From NCBI GenBank assembly GCA_030562195.1, contig CM060199.1:20170338-20234337 (forward strand): a DNA stretch of 64,000 nt, read 5' to 3'. The notes under the pieces are model-generated. The model was given only the letters and a program-made list of their open reading frames with translations. It did no database searches and was not told where the DNA came from. Positions 36,601 through 51,600 of the stretch are shown here, in pieces (the first letter of the stretch is position 1; each line of letters begins with the position of its first letter). Made by a program: the position numbers and the translations under genes. Source of the stretch: Nipponacmea schrenckii. Taxonomy: Eukaryota > Mollusca > Gastropoda > Lottiidae.

Positions 36601-39600
36601 TTGAGGTTGGGGGCTCAGTAGATGTTGTGCGAGTTGTTGTGGTTGTAATAGGTGTGGATACAGAAGTTGATGATAGGGGTTCAGTAGATGTTGTATGAGT
36701 TGTCGTGGTTGTAGTAGGTGTGGTTACAGTAGTTGAGGTTGGGGGTTCAGTAGATGTTGTACGTGTTGTTGTGGTTGTAGTAAGTGTTGTACTTGTTATC
36801 ATAGTTGTCTTTGAAATTGGTGAGGAAACAAATGTTGAGGATGAGGGTTCAGTAGATGGTGTCCGTGCTATCTCCGTTGTTGGAGTGGTTTTCATGCTTG
36901 AAGTAGATAGTTCAGTAAATGTTGTATTAGGTTCTGTAGATAAAATTTCAGGTGTTGATGTTCCAGCTGATATTGAAGAAGGCAAACCCGTTGTGGAATA
37001 TGTAGTGATGTTTTCAGTAAGATCTGAAGATGGTAAACCTGTTGTAGATTGAGTAGTATCACTTACAGTCGATGCTTCTGAAGACGTCGATTGAGTGGTG
37101 GTGTCATTTGGTGATTCTGTAGATAATAAACCAGTTGTAGAATAAGTTGGAGTAGCTGACGGTTCAGATGAAGGCAATCCATTAGTAGTTGAATTAACAG
37201 TCGATGGCTCTGAGGATGGAATGCCAGTTGTAGAAAAGGTAGTGCCATTTACAGTTGTTGCTTCTGAAGAAAGCAATTCAGTAAAGGTGGTATTTTCAGT
37301 CAACGCTTCTGTAGAAGTTAATCCAGTTGTAGAATATGTGGGAATAGTTTCAGTTGTTGATTTTGATGAAGGCAATTCAGTAGTGGTGGCATTTTCAGTT
37401 GACGCTTCTGAAGAAGTTAAACCAGTTGTAGAATAGGTGGGAATAGGTTCAGTTGTTGATTTTGATGAAGGCAATTCGGTAGTGGTGCCATTTTCAGTCG
37501 ACGCTTCTGAAGAAGGTAAACCAGTTGTAGAATATGTCGGAATAGTTTCAGTTGTTGATTTGGATGAAGGCAATTCAGTAGTGGTGTCATTTTCAGTCGA
37601 CGCTTCTGAAGAAGGTAAACCAGTTGTAGAATACGTCGGAATAGTTTCAGTTGTTGATTTGGATGGAGGCAATTCAGTAATGGTGCCATTTTCAGTCGAC
37701 GCTTCTGAAGAAGGTAAACCAGTTGTAGAATATGTCGGAATAGTTTCAGTTGTTGATTTGGATGAAGGCAATTCAGTAGTGGTGTCATTTTCAGTCGACG
37801 CTTCTGAAGAAGGTAAACCAGTTGTAGAATACGTCGGAATAGTTTCAGTTGTTGATTTGGATGGAGGCAATTCAGTAATGGTGCCATTTTCAGTCGACGC
37901 TTCTGAAGAAGGTAAACCAGTTGTAGAATATGTCGGAATAGTTTCAGTTGTTGATTTGGATGAAGGCAATTCAGTAGTGGTCCCATTTTCAGTCGACGCT
38001 TCTGAAGAAGGTAAACCAGTTGTAGAATATGTCGGAATAGTTTCAGTTGTTGATCTGGATGAAGGCAATTCAGTAGTGGTGCCGTTTTCAGTCGATGCTT
38101 CTGAAGCAGGTAAACCTGTTGTAGAATATGTCGGATTAGTTTCAGTTGTTGATTTGTATGAAGGCAATTCAGCAGTGGTGCCATTTTCAGTGGATGGTTC
38201 TGAGGATGAAAAACCTGTAGTCGAGAAACTGAAAATAAAGGCTTTAGCTAGTAAAATTGAACGGAAAATAGCAGATTAACCAAATATAGTTTTAAATGAT
38301 TTTTTTTAGATTAGCTAAAGATTCAGGCGCAAACGCTACTGTTTAGTGCCTGATTAGGCTCATAATAACTTACACTGCCATTCATGAGAATATTGCGAGG
38401 TTAGTTTTTTCTATTGTCTAAGAATTTTTAACATGCACAACCTGTGCCTTGATCAATTACCCTGTCAGAAAGACAAGACGTGTTTCATCTAGTTAGTCCC
38501 AATGAAGGGAATCAGAATCGATCCTGATTTGCATTTTAGACAACAATTTTTCAGATACCCATGAAATAGGATAAACATCCTAGAGCATGTAGAAATAATA
38601 ATTACCCGCAATTATAGACAGTACCAACTGAAATACAAACGTCATCACACAATATGCACCTGGCAGCATTTTCTTTGTCAACTGAAATAGAAGTGGCGAT
38701 ACTTATATTAATGAGGAGTGTTTCACCATCGACAAAAATTGTGCGGTGTATAGAAATTCGTCATTAATTCGTCATTATTGGTGAGACTAAACACTTGGAC
38801 AAATGACCACATAATGTCACAGGAAATGATTCGTTACAATTCAAAACACTAAAAGAAAATTAACTAACGAATGGCCATTAAATGGCCATTGCTTCTTGGT
38901 AATATGAAATTAAATGTCAGATATGATTCTCCAATGTCAAATTAAATCTAAAGCTTCAGAACTCTTGTTCAAAAAATGAAAAAAAAAATCAATTTAAACA
39001 TACCAGAAGTAGCATTAATATCTGTATATAAATGAGATATATAGGTTGCACCAGTAAGAGCAATACAGCTTCCATTTAGTCGGAAGCAATTACTATCTTC
39101 TAACGCTAGCAGATTATTGGCAATATTTTTGCATTCCAAATCCTCTTGGCAACTTTTATTATGGGAATCTAATCTCAACCAGAGTGAAAAAAACGCTTCT
39201 ATACTCCCATTTCTGAAAGAAAAATATTGATATAGTCTTTGAATGGCGTTCAACAATTGTTAGCACAGATAATAAGCACTGGTTAGAGTTAATGCAAATT
39301 TTCAATTTTTGATGTAACTGTATCATGTTAGTTTAATATAAATAATTACCTTAATTCAACCACTGTAACGTCAACAATGTTCGTATTATTCAGAACGTCT
39401 TCCATCTGAAAACAGAAATCAATAAGATTTACCTTTCGCAATTTGCTTTTAAAGCACAGCAACTTATGCTTTATATCAAACTTATACAGTGAAATTAAAA
39501 AAGCTTTGACGTTGAACAATGCAATGGGCTCTGATTATGTGTGTAACACGGGCAAAGAATTTGTCATTTTTATATTAGTATACCTATTTCAAATACTTAC

Positions 39601-42600
39601 ACCTTCTTGTAATGCTGAGACAAACTCCTCAGTGGAAGCTATATTTTCATATTCTTCGGTAAAGTCTAAATCGAGAGGTACTTTAACGTACAGTATCATT
39701 TCTGGAAAAAACATTATTTACTTATTACACGACTTTTTGTACCTTGTACGATACACAATTGTTTTGTTCGTTTATAGGTTATGCCTTTTTCCGATTTGTG
39801 TGAACTTGTCACATATATGAAAATTTAAATTGCATACTTGCTTCAACACGTCTTGTAAATGTTGTGTATTCTATTTCAGTGGTTGATGTTGGAATCTCTG
39901 TGGTGCTGATGGATTTTCGTTCTATTGTACTAGATATATATGTTTTACTAGTTAGTGATGTTGGTAACTCTGTGGTACTATCTACTGATGTAGGAAGTTC
40001 CGTGGTACTGGATGTAGATGTTGGCAATTCTGTCGTACTAGCTGTCGATGTTGGTAATCTTGATGCACTAGTCAAAGATGTTGGCAATTTTGTTGTACTA
40101 GCTACTGATGTGGAAAACTCTGTTGTATTAGTTAGTGATGTTGGTAATTCAGGTGACGTTGGAAGTGCCGTGGTATTGACTATAGATTTTGCAAGAGATG
40201 TCGGTAATTGTGACGTACTAGCTGATAGTGTTTGTACTGCCGTCGTGTTAATTGGTATTTCTGTAGCTACAGATGATGATGATGATGTTGCTGTAGTACT
40301 AGTTGGTGATGTTAGTATTTCTGTAGTGTTAGTTTGTATTTCTGTAATCACAGAAGATGATGATGGTGTTGCAGAAGTACCATCTTGTGATGTTGGTATA
40401 TCTGCAGTACTGACAGGTATTTCTGAAGTACTAGTTGATGATGTAGGTATTTGAGTAGTAACAGTTGGTGATGTATATAAGGTGCCTCTTGTCGTTGTTC
40501 TAGAAATATCAAAAGACAAAGAAATAGTACTTCAACTATTTAATTTTTCGAATTTAGGGAGACCACGACGAAGAGAACTATATTACCATACCAAGAATAC
40601 CTAATAGTAAATAGTTCCAACGTCAGGGAATTCAAAAAGGCTATTATTTATAATAATAATAATAATAATTTATTTTAGAGTGCCTAAAATCCAACAAAGT
40701 TGCTCTGTGGCACTATAATACATTTAGTCAAGATAAAATGTAAAATCAACTATCACAGATAAATGGACATAAAAAAAGACCTAATAAATGAAATAAAATT
40801 ACATAAAAAATAAATAAATAATATTTATTTCGATAAAGTATCTAACTATCTGCTGATAACAATGAAAGTCCAGAAAGATAAACTTACCCACAATAATACA
40901 TAGTACCAGAAGGATAACAATTACCACCACATACAATACATTGCGCTGCTGATTCTTTAGTCACTGGAATACATCAAGGTCATATTTAGATTAAAGCCAC
41001 ATGAATTATCTTGCTCGCTCGACTACTGGTTGAAGTGAAAGTGACAAAAAGGTAGTATCCCTGCCTCATGGTGAATATTGAATTGTTTATGTGTCGTAAA
41101 AATCGTTAAAGGTATCCACGCTCTTTCAGTTTTGAGAAAACAAAACCTGGTCGAAATAAATAGATCTTCCATGGAATTATAAATCTTGCTAATTAATTAT
41201 ACCAGAAAATATACGTCTTTTGGTAAAATAGGCTCTTGTGCAAAAGTTGACGAGTATATTTTTTTTTTTAAATACACATTAATATCTAGTTTATTATTCT
41301 CTGACATGAAAAGCTTTGTGTATGGGGCAAATCGTTAGCCAGTAGGCAGTACTTGAAGTGTATAGATATGTTTTACAATGAAATGTAAAATCGTTGCGGC
41401 TAAGACAAATCGATTAAAGCTGTAGAATTGTGTCATCGGATGTCATCATTCCAGCAGCATTATCAATATAAGTATAAGTGGAAGTTAGTCAATAGAAATC
41501 AAAATAGCATTGAAGGAACTCCTTTATTGACATAATCCTTAAGGTAGACTCGATATTGATATGCTAGTGGTTGTAAAATATGATCAATGTATTCTGACAC
41601 TGCAATCAACTTAAGGGATTACCATGGTAGCATTCTCAAGGATCTTTGGCAAAATGTACAAAAATGTCTCTTGCGACAAACGGGTTTCGAGGGCAGAAAT
41701 TCATAGTTTAAGACAGTAAGCATTAAAAAACAATATACTACTTCTATTTTTACTTGATAACGTTACCTATAAGTAGTATGTAATGAACCTAAAAGTTGTT
41801 TATCCATATATCTTGTATTTTTTTAAGAAATTCATATGGTTTCTGTGTGAGATAACTTGTTTGACTAATTTGCCAAGGCTATTAGACTTAAAAATAAGCT
41901 CACTTGAGGTCATATTGCCTGGTAGAAATGAAACATGAGTAGCAGCTGAAATTTCAATACAGGTTTCGTTCAACTTAAAACAGTTCGTATTATCAACAGT
42001 ATTCAAAATAGCTGCTATATCTCTACATGCTGATTCTTGTTTACAGTCTGTTGTTGCAGCTGGTGTAGATAATTCTACTTCATAGAATACTATAATACTA
42101 CCAGGTCTGAAAGAAATATCTCAATTGGACAAATTTTATAGTAAATATTGATAACCAGAATTCGGTGTTGAATGTACACCATTGTCCCTTAGATAATAAA
42201 AGTGAGTATACGTAGAGCTATGAAGCTAATATTGTTGCTTTTGGTGTATGTTTTACAAATATAAAAGTTAGCTTCTTTAGTCAAGACGGGAACTTTCATT
42301 TGAACAGAATATTGAAAGAAAAGCAATTGTGGTAATAATGTGCTTGTTTCATATGAAATAACTTCTTTTAAGAATCAAATGTTACTTACTGGATATCTGT
42401 TACTGTTACTCGAATAACATTTGTATCATTTATCGTTTCCATTAACTATAAAATAATATACAATCAAAGACAATGAGCTCGAAAGAATAAAGATTGGGTC
42501 AAGGATTAATTCCTATTGGTAATTGTTCGTCGAACAGCAACGTTGACTAAATGTGTGAACGACTTTTGGGAAAACTGTGATCATTTACGATATGATAAGC

Positions 42601-45600
42601 TATTTAGATTTTTTTAAATATACTTACCGCAGTTTCTAGATCGCCTTTTAAAGCAACATATTCCTCTGATGTTTTATCATTATAATTCTCGGAATAATTC
42701 TTTTGTAAACACAATATCACGTACAGAACTAAAAGCATAAGTTTGAAAATGAAATCTGAACAGGGCATATGGATACATACCTTGATAACAATTTATGATA
42801 CGATTGGACGTTAAGAAATCAATGCAAATGAAGCAATTTTTAAGATCGATAACCTTAACCCCGAAGGCTATTGGATTGCAACTCTCACAGATGAGCTGTA
42901 TAGTAGGTTTGTATATTAAGTACATTTAATTCAACCTATTTTACTCATCTGTGTAAACTTACTTGCTCCATCAACAGGATCACTTGTTGTGGTGTCAATG
43001 GTGTCTGTTGTTGATTCTATAGAAGGCAAAGATTGTGACATTGATGTCCTGGTTGACAATTCCGTTGTTGTAACGAGAGATGTTGGTAGTTCCGTTGTAC
43101 TAGCAAGAGATCTTGGCAGTTCTGTTGTACTGACAGGAGATGTTGGCAGTTTTGTTGTACTGACAGGAGATGTTGGCAGTTCTGTTGTACTGACAGGAGA
43201 TGTTGGCAGTCCTGTTGTATTAGTAAGAGATGTTAGCAGTTCTGTTGTACTGACAAGTGAAGTTGGCAGTTCCGTTGTACTGACAGGGGATGTTGGAAGT
43301 TCTGTTGTACTAGTAAGATATGTTGGTAGTTCTGTTTTACTAGTAAGAGATGTTGGAAGTTCTGTTGTACTAGTAAGAGATGTTGGCAGGTCTGTTTTAC
43401 TGGTAAGAGATGTTGGCAGTTCTGTTGTACTGACAGGAGATGTTGGCAGTTCTGTTAAACTAGTAAGGGATGTTGGTAGTTTAGTTGTACTGACAGGAGA
43501 TGTTGGTAGTTCAGTTGTACTGACAGGAGATGATGGTAGTTCTGTTGTACTGACAGGAGATGTTGGTAGTTCTGTTGTACTGATAGGAGATGTTGGCAGT
43601 TCTGTTAAACTAGTAAGAAATGTTGGTAGTTCCGTTGTACTGACAGGAGATGTTGGCAGTTCTGTTGTACTAGTAAGAGATGTTGGCAGTTCTGTTGTAC
43701 TAGTAAGAGATGTTGGCAGTTCTGTTGTATTAGTTTGGGTGTTTGTCAGTAATGGTTGTATTAAAAAATTTTGTAGTAGTTGTTGGTATCTGTAGTACTG
43801 GTTGGTTCCTCTGTTGAAACTGGTTGGTGGTACTTTTGGGTTTTTTTTCTCTGTTATACTTTTTGGTCTCTGTATTTATTCTTGGTTTCTGTGGGAAAAA
43901 CTATTGCTTGGTATTTTGTTTTGCTTACTGTTGATGTAAGTTTTCTGTAGATCAAATCTGTTTGATGTTGGTATTTCTGTAGAGCAAAAACTGTCGATGT
44001 TGGTATTTCTGTAGAGCTAACTGTTGATGTTGGTATTTCTGTAGAGCTAACTGTTGATGTTTGTATTTCTGTAGAGCTAACTGTTGATGGTTTGGTATTT
44101 CTGTAGAGCTATGTTGATGTTGGTGTTTCTGTAGAACTAACTGAGTAAATGTTTGTATTTCTGTGGAGCTTTTTGGGTATAGCTGTTGTAAGTTGAAACT
44201 TCTTTTAGTTTCTGATTAGGTGTTTCTGTAGAATCTGGGGTTTGAAGTCGGCATTTCTGTGGAGCTTGTTGGTACATCTGTTGTACTATTGAACACATCT
44301 GTAGTACTAATTAGAATATCTGTAGTTCTAGTTTGTACATCTGTAGTGCTAGTTGGTACATCTGTAGTGCTAGTTGGTACATTTGTAGTGCTAGTTGGTA
44401 CATCTGTAGTACTAATAAGAACATCTGTAGTACTAGTTGGCACATCTGTAGTACTTGTTGGTGATGTTGGTAATTCTGTTGGTGTAGGTATTTCTGTAGA
44501 GCTCACTGTTGATGTTGAAATCGCTATATTGCTAACTGATGGTGTAAGTAATTTTGTAGTGCTAGTTAGTACATCGGTAGTACTGGCTGGTGACGTGGGT
44601 ATTTCAGTAGTAACAGTTTGTGATTGGGATGTTTTAGTCGGTATTCTAGAAATATTTAAAAGATAGCTTGCCAGGCAAGGTAACATACCCCCATTAGTAT
44701 TGAATTTTAATAATAAATTGAGCAATAACTTGAATATTTTTTCAATGCCAATGCTAGAACAAAATTGCATCAAATATTTTGAAAAATTGTAGCTTCTTGT
44801 GTACACACAAAATATTAATGACGCAACTTTAAAATCGTCAAATTCAAACTCGACTACTGTCTAATCAATTCTAATCCTTACACCAAGTTTCATCAAAATC
44901 CTTTGGAAATTGAAGCCACAATAAAATTTTGACGTGCTATTACTAAGTCAAGGGCAATAACTCAAAATCATTCGTAGAAAATTTGTCTAATTCAAACTTG
45001 ACTGAGGTCTAATCAATTCCAATGCTCACACCAAGTTTCATCAAAATCCTTTAGACAATTGTAGGTTTTATTGCATCAACAATTTTTACTTCGTCAAGGG
45101 CAATAACTCAAAAACTTGACCTCCGTCTTATCAATTCCAATGCTCAAACCAAGTTTCATCAAAATGCATTGAAAAATCTAGCTTTTATTACACCCACAAT
45201 AAAATTTTGACGCAAATTTACTAAGTCAAGGGCAATAAGTAAAAAACCGTTCATCAAAAAAATCATCAAATTCTAACTTGACCGCCGTCTTATCAATTCA
45301 AATGCTCAAACCAGTTTCATCAAAATGCATTGAAGATTGTAGCTTCTATTGAACCCACAATAAAATTTTGACGCAAGTTTACTAAGTCAAGGGCAATTAC
45401 TCAAAAACCGTTCATCGAAAAATCGTCAAATTCGAACTTGACCACCGCCTTATCTGTTCCAATGCTCATACCAAGTTTTATTCAAATGCATTGACATTGT
45501 AGCTTCTATTGCATCAGCAATAAATGTTCATGTGATGTAACTAAGTCAAGGGCAATAACTCAAAAACCATTCATCAAAAAATCTTCACATTCGAACTTGA

Positions 45601-48600
45601 CCGCCGTCTTATCAATTCCAATGTTAACACTAAGTTTCATTAAAATCCATTGGAAATTGAAGCTTCTATAGTGTCTATAACAAATGTTGACCGACAGGCC
45701 GACAGACCGACAGGGTCGACGACAATATAAATGAATATGTGGACGTATAAAAAGAATAATGGGACATTTATACTGGACTGAGCCGGGTACAAATTAACCA
45801 TGAAAAAATGTGTAGCACACGTTGCCATGACCAATAAGCTGTTAATAGAATTTTTGTTAATGGTTGGTAAAAGGAAGTAATTTCTGGGCTTATAAACAAA
45901 CAGATTTGGGACCTATATGGTTACGAGGCTGTTTAATATCAATATACGATAGTACCTGCATTTATACATAGTTCCAGTAGGATAACAATTACCATCACAT
46001 ACAATACATTGTGCTGCTGAGTCTTCAGTCACTGGAATACAACAGGTTCATGATTATTTAAAGGTATAACAGGTTTAAGAATGAACATAAAATTTGAAAC
46101 TTTTAAACTTGGCAATTAGAGCACGATTCATCAGTAAATATACCTGCTGCCATAAATAACATAAAAAAAAAGAAAATAAAAAGTAATTATCCATAAAGTT
46201 GCATTTTATGACTTTTGTGAGTTCTCCAGATTTAAAGGTTTCTGTTACTTTATGACACCAGGTAAGTTCACTGATGAATATATAGAGGTTATCCTATGGC
46301 TACGAGTGGACATTGTTTTTATGCAATGAGGCTTTTGATATTTTCACGAGTGGTGAAGCCACTCGTGAAAATATCACAAACACGAGTGGCATAAAAACCA
46401 TATCCACGAGTTAGCCATTGGATAACCTATTTATCCTATACCTAATGTTCAAAATATAAATCTCAAATTTGATTTTGTTTTAGATGAATTTTGGTCTTGT
46501 GTACCCTTTGGCCCCGCCCATCAAATACCAAAATAGTTATTCAATGGCCTGTTTTCAACGGGAAACAAGAATATAATTTTTATCCAACTGAAAAATTTTG
46601 ATTTTTTTTTATCTAGTATGCATCACAGACATAGTACATGAGAAAAAAACTCATCTAAAACAAATGGTTCTAATGGAAATAAGCAAATGCGTTAAACGAT
46701 GACAGCCTTTGGCCCCGCCCATCGAATACCAATACATGTATGTTTATTCAATGGGCTGTATTCAATGGTCTACAAGAATATCATTTTTATCCAACTAAAC
46801 ATTTGAAATTTTTTTTTATCTAGAATGCATCACAGTCATAGTACATGAGAAAAAAAACTCATTTAAAACAAATTTGAAATTTTTATTTTTCATGTCAAGT
46901 ATGGGATAAATACTCATATTGACCATTCTTGAGTACTAAAATTTCATGTACATACTAAGACGGTGTATCCCTATTGATTAAAGCGAATTTTGCGGCAATT
47001 TTTCAGACGAAAAACGGAATCTAAAAAAACTACAGGATTCTGTAAGGAGAGTATCTGATCCTACAGATCAAGACAAGATTACACCAAAGTAACAACGACA
47101 TTAAAATAATTTGACATTAGACTTCAAAAAATAAACTAACTTGAGGTCATATTGCCTGGAAGAAATGAAACATGAGTAGCAGCTGAAATTTCAGTACAGG
47201 TTTCGTTCAACTTAAAACAGTTTGTATCATCAACAGTACTCAAAATAGCTGCTATATCTCTACATGCTGATTCTTGTTTACAATCTGTTGTTGCAGCTGG
47301 TGTAGATAATTCTACTTCATAGAATACTATAATACTACCAGGTCTGAAACAAATTTCTCATTCAAAGAGTTCTCATAGTTAATATTTTTACCAGTGTTCG
47401 GTGCTTAATATACACAAATATCCCTTTGCAATTTTAGTTCACTGAATCAAAATAGCTACTGTGATGGGTTGAAAATGGTCGCATTTGAATTGTAGAGTTT
47501 ATGAAGGCCTATATTATAGTTTATATTGGTGTATAATTTACAGGTAGGCCTATAATAGTTTGTTTCTCCAATCATGATTTTCATTTTGAAAAAAATCAAT
47601 TTTGTGGTAATTACCACAATTTCATATTATTGAGTACATTTATCTACAAGAATCAAATGAACTTACTGAATATCTGTTACTGTTACTCGAATAACATTTG
47701 TATCATTTATCGTTTCCATTAACTATAACATAATGTACAATTAGAACGAAAGTATAAGAGGGGGTTAAGGATCAGTTCTTATTGATAATTGTTCGCCAAC
47801 AATCAGAATTGATTAAATGCGTCTGTAAACGATTTTGGTAAAATTGTGATGGTATAAGCAATAAAGACATAGCAAGATTTATTATAGGATACTTACCGCT
47901 GTTTCTAGATCTCTTTTAAAAGCAACATATTCCTCTGATGTTTTATCATTATAATTCTCGGAATAATTCTTTTGTAAACACAATATGACGTACAGAGCTG
48001 AAAGAACAATTTTGAAAATGAAATCTAACCGGGGTATATAGATACATACCTTGATAACAATTTATTATATGTTTGGACGTTACCATTTCAATGCAAATAG
48101 TGCAATTTTTAAGATTGAAAAATTTACCCTGTAAGCTATTGGATTGCACCTCTCACAGATGAGCTTTATAGTAGGTTTGTATATTAAGTATTTCAGCATA
48201 TTTTACTCATCTGTGTAAACTTACTTGCTCCATCAACTGAATCACTTGTTGTGGTGTCAATGGTGTCTGTTGTTGATTCAATGGAAGGCAAAGATTTTGA
48301 AATTGGTGTCCTTGTTAACAATTCCGTTGTACTAGCAAGAGATGTTGGTAGTTCAGTTGTACTGACAGTATATGTTGGCAGTTCTGTTGTACCGAGAGGA
48401 GATGTTGGTAGTTCAGTTGTACTAGCAAGAGGTCTTGTCAGTTCTGTTGTACTAGTAAGAGATGTTGGAAGTTCTGTTGAACTATTAAGAGATGTTGGAA
48501 GTTCTGTTGTACTTGTACTAGTAAGAGATGTTGGAAGTTCTGTTGTACTTGTACTAGTAAGAGATGTTGAAAGTTCTGTTGTACTAGTAAGAGTTGTTGG

Positions 48601-51600
48601 CAATTCTGTTGTACTGACCTGTGATGTTGGCAGTTCTGTTGTACTGACAGTCGATGTTGGCAGTTCTGTTGTACTAGTAAGAGTTGTTGGCAATTCTGAT
48701 GTACTGACAGGAGATGTTGGCAGTTCTGTTAAACTAGTAAGAGAAGTCGGTAGTTCTGTTGTACTGACAGGATATGTTGGTAGTTCTGTTGTACTAGTAA
48801 GAGATGTTGGCAGTTCTGTTGTATTAGCTTGTGATGTCAGTAAGTCTGTTGTAGTAGCAAAAGGTGTTGTAGTAGTGGTTTTGTCATCTGTAGTAATTGT
48901 TGGTACGTTTCTAGTACTTCTTGGTTCATCTGTAGTACTTCTAGGTTCATCTGTAGTACTTCTTGGTTCATCTGTAGTACTTCTTGGTTTACCTGTAGTA
49001 CTAGTTGCTGGTAATTTTGTTGTGTTTGCTGCTGATGTATACATTTCTGTAGAACGAACTATAGTTGATGTTGGTATTGCTGTAGAGCTAATAACTGTTG
49101 ATGTCGGTATTTCTGTAGAGCTAATTGCTGTTGATGTTGGTGTTTTTGTAGAGCTAACTGTCGATGTTGGTATTTCTGCAGAGCTAACTGTCGATGTTGG
49201 TTTTTCCGTAGAGCTAACTGTCGATGTTGGTATTTCTGTAGAGCTAACTGTTGATGTTGGTATTTCTGTAGAGCTTATTGTTGACGTTGGTATTTCAATA
49301 GAGCTAGAAGCTGTTGACGTTGGTATTTTTGTAGAGCTTACTGTTGATGTTGGTATTTCTGTAGAGCTAACTGTCGATGTTGGTATTTCTGTAGAACGAG
49401 TTGATGCTGGTATTTCTGTAGAGCTTACTGTTGATGTTGGTTTTTCTGTAGAGCTAGCTGTAGTATAGGCTGTAGATGTTGGTACTTCTGTTATGTTTGC
49501 TGATGTAGGGGTTTCTGTAGAATTAACTGAAGTCGAAGAAGTTATTGCTGTGGAGCTAGTTGGTACATCTGTTGTACTGTTTGATACATCCGTAGTACTA
49601 ATTAAAACATCTGGAGTACTGGTTAATGATGTTGGTATTTCTGTTGTACTAGTTTGAATATCTGTAGTACTTGTTGGTAATTCTGTTGGTGTAGGTATTT
49701 CTGTAGAGCTCACTGTTGATATTTCTATAGTTCCAACTTTGGATGTTGGTATTTCAATAGTGCTAACTGATGGTGTAAGTAATTTTGTAGTGCTAGTTAG
49801 TACATCGGTAGTACTGTCTGGTGACGTGGGTATTTCAGTAGTAACAGTTTGTGATTGGGAGGTTTCAGTCGGTATTCTAGAAATATTTAATGATATATGA
49901 TGATAGAAAATTTACACTTCACTGGGCCGGGTACAAAATGAAATGAAATGAATGGAGTTTTACGTCCTACTCTTCTGCACCTTATGGGCTAATGAAGACG
50001 GGCAACGCCATGCAGGTTGCAATGAGGGAAATTTTGCCAGGACAGCGGCATTAGCCTACTCTTTTTGCGATTTCCAACTGTCGAGGGATCTTTAACGTGC
50101 ACAGTCTGTAGCACACGGGGCCTCGGTTTATTGTCCCATCCGAACGACTAGACGCTTTTTCATCTCGAACTTTGCCGGGATTGAACCCTGGACCTTCAGG
50201 TTAGCGAGCAAGCGTCTAACCCACTGAGCCACCGCGGCTCCCTGGGCCGGGTACAAATTAACTATGAAAAAAATGTGTAGCACACGTGGTCATGACCAAT
50301 AAGCTGTTAATAAACTATTGCTAATGGTTCGTAAAATTAAGTATTTTCAGGTCTTATGAAGAAACAGATTTGGGACCTGTATGGTTACGTGGAAGGGCGT
50401 CTGTTAAATATCAATATACTATAGTTACCTGCATTTATACATAGTTCCAGTAGGATAACAATTACCATCACAAACAATACATTGTGCTGCTGAGTCTTCA
50501 GTTACTGGAATACGCCAGGTTCATATTTAAAGGAATAATAGGTTTTAGAATAAACATAAAATTTGAAACTTTTAAACTTGGCAAATAAGAGCACGATTCA
50601 TCACTAAATATACCTGCTGCCGTAAATAACATAAAAAAATAAATAAATATAAAAAAAAAACTAAGTAATTATCCGTCAAGTTGCATTTGATGACTTTTGT
50701 GAGTTCCCCAGATTTTGAGGGTTTCTGTTACTTTATGACACCAGGTAATTTCACTGATGAATATATACTCATATTGACCATTCTAGAGAACTAAAATTTC
50801 ATGTTCATACTAAAACGCAGTATCCCTATTAATTAAAGCGAATTTCACGGCAATTTTTCCGACGAAAAACGGAATTTAAAAAAAAGAGGATTCCGTAAGG
50901 AATAACACCCAAGGAACAACGACATTAAAATAATTTGACATAAGACTTCAAAAAATAAACTCACTTGAGGTCATATTGCCTGGTAGAAATGAAACATGAG
51001 TAGCAGCTGAAATTTCAGTACAGGTTTCGTTCAACTTAAAACAGTTTGTATTATCAACAGTACTCAAAACAGCTGCTATATCTGTACATGCTGATTCTTG
51101 TTTACAATCTGTTGTTGCAGCTGGTGTAGATAATTCTACTTCATAGAATACTATAATACTACCAGGTCTGAAACAAATATCTCATTCAATGAGTTCTCAT
51201 AGTTAATATTTTTACCAGTGTTTGGTTCTTAATATATTGCTATTTTAGTGCACTGAATCATACAAACTACTGTGATGGACTGAACAATTGCAGGGTCGTA
51301 TTTGTTTTTTAGAGTTTATGAAGGCCTATGAGGCCATTATTGTTTATATTGGTGAACGTTTTACAGGTATAATAGTTTGTTTCTCCAGTCATGATTTTCA
51401 TTTTGAACAGAATATTGAGAAAAATCAATTTTGTGGTAATTACAAGCTTCTTTCATATTATTGAATACATGTATCTATAAGAATCAAATGAACTTACTGA
51501 ATATCTGTTACTGTTACTCGAATAACATTTGTATCATTTATCGTTTCCATTAACTATAACATAATGTACAATTAGAACGAAAGTATAAGAGGGGGTTAAG

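Noticed and set aside
42680..42925. 81-residue minus-strand frame beside module E
   Set aside because: It overlaps the SEA exon 42628-42728 in the wrong frame and otherwise reads intron; the correct frame gives LYVILCLQKNYSENYND.
50170..50241. Functional tRNA gene on the minus strand
   Set aside because: A and B boxes are present, but the sequence runs into a SINE body and tail with a 16-bp target duplication around the whole unit.
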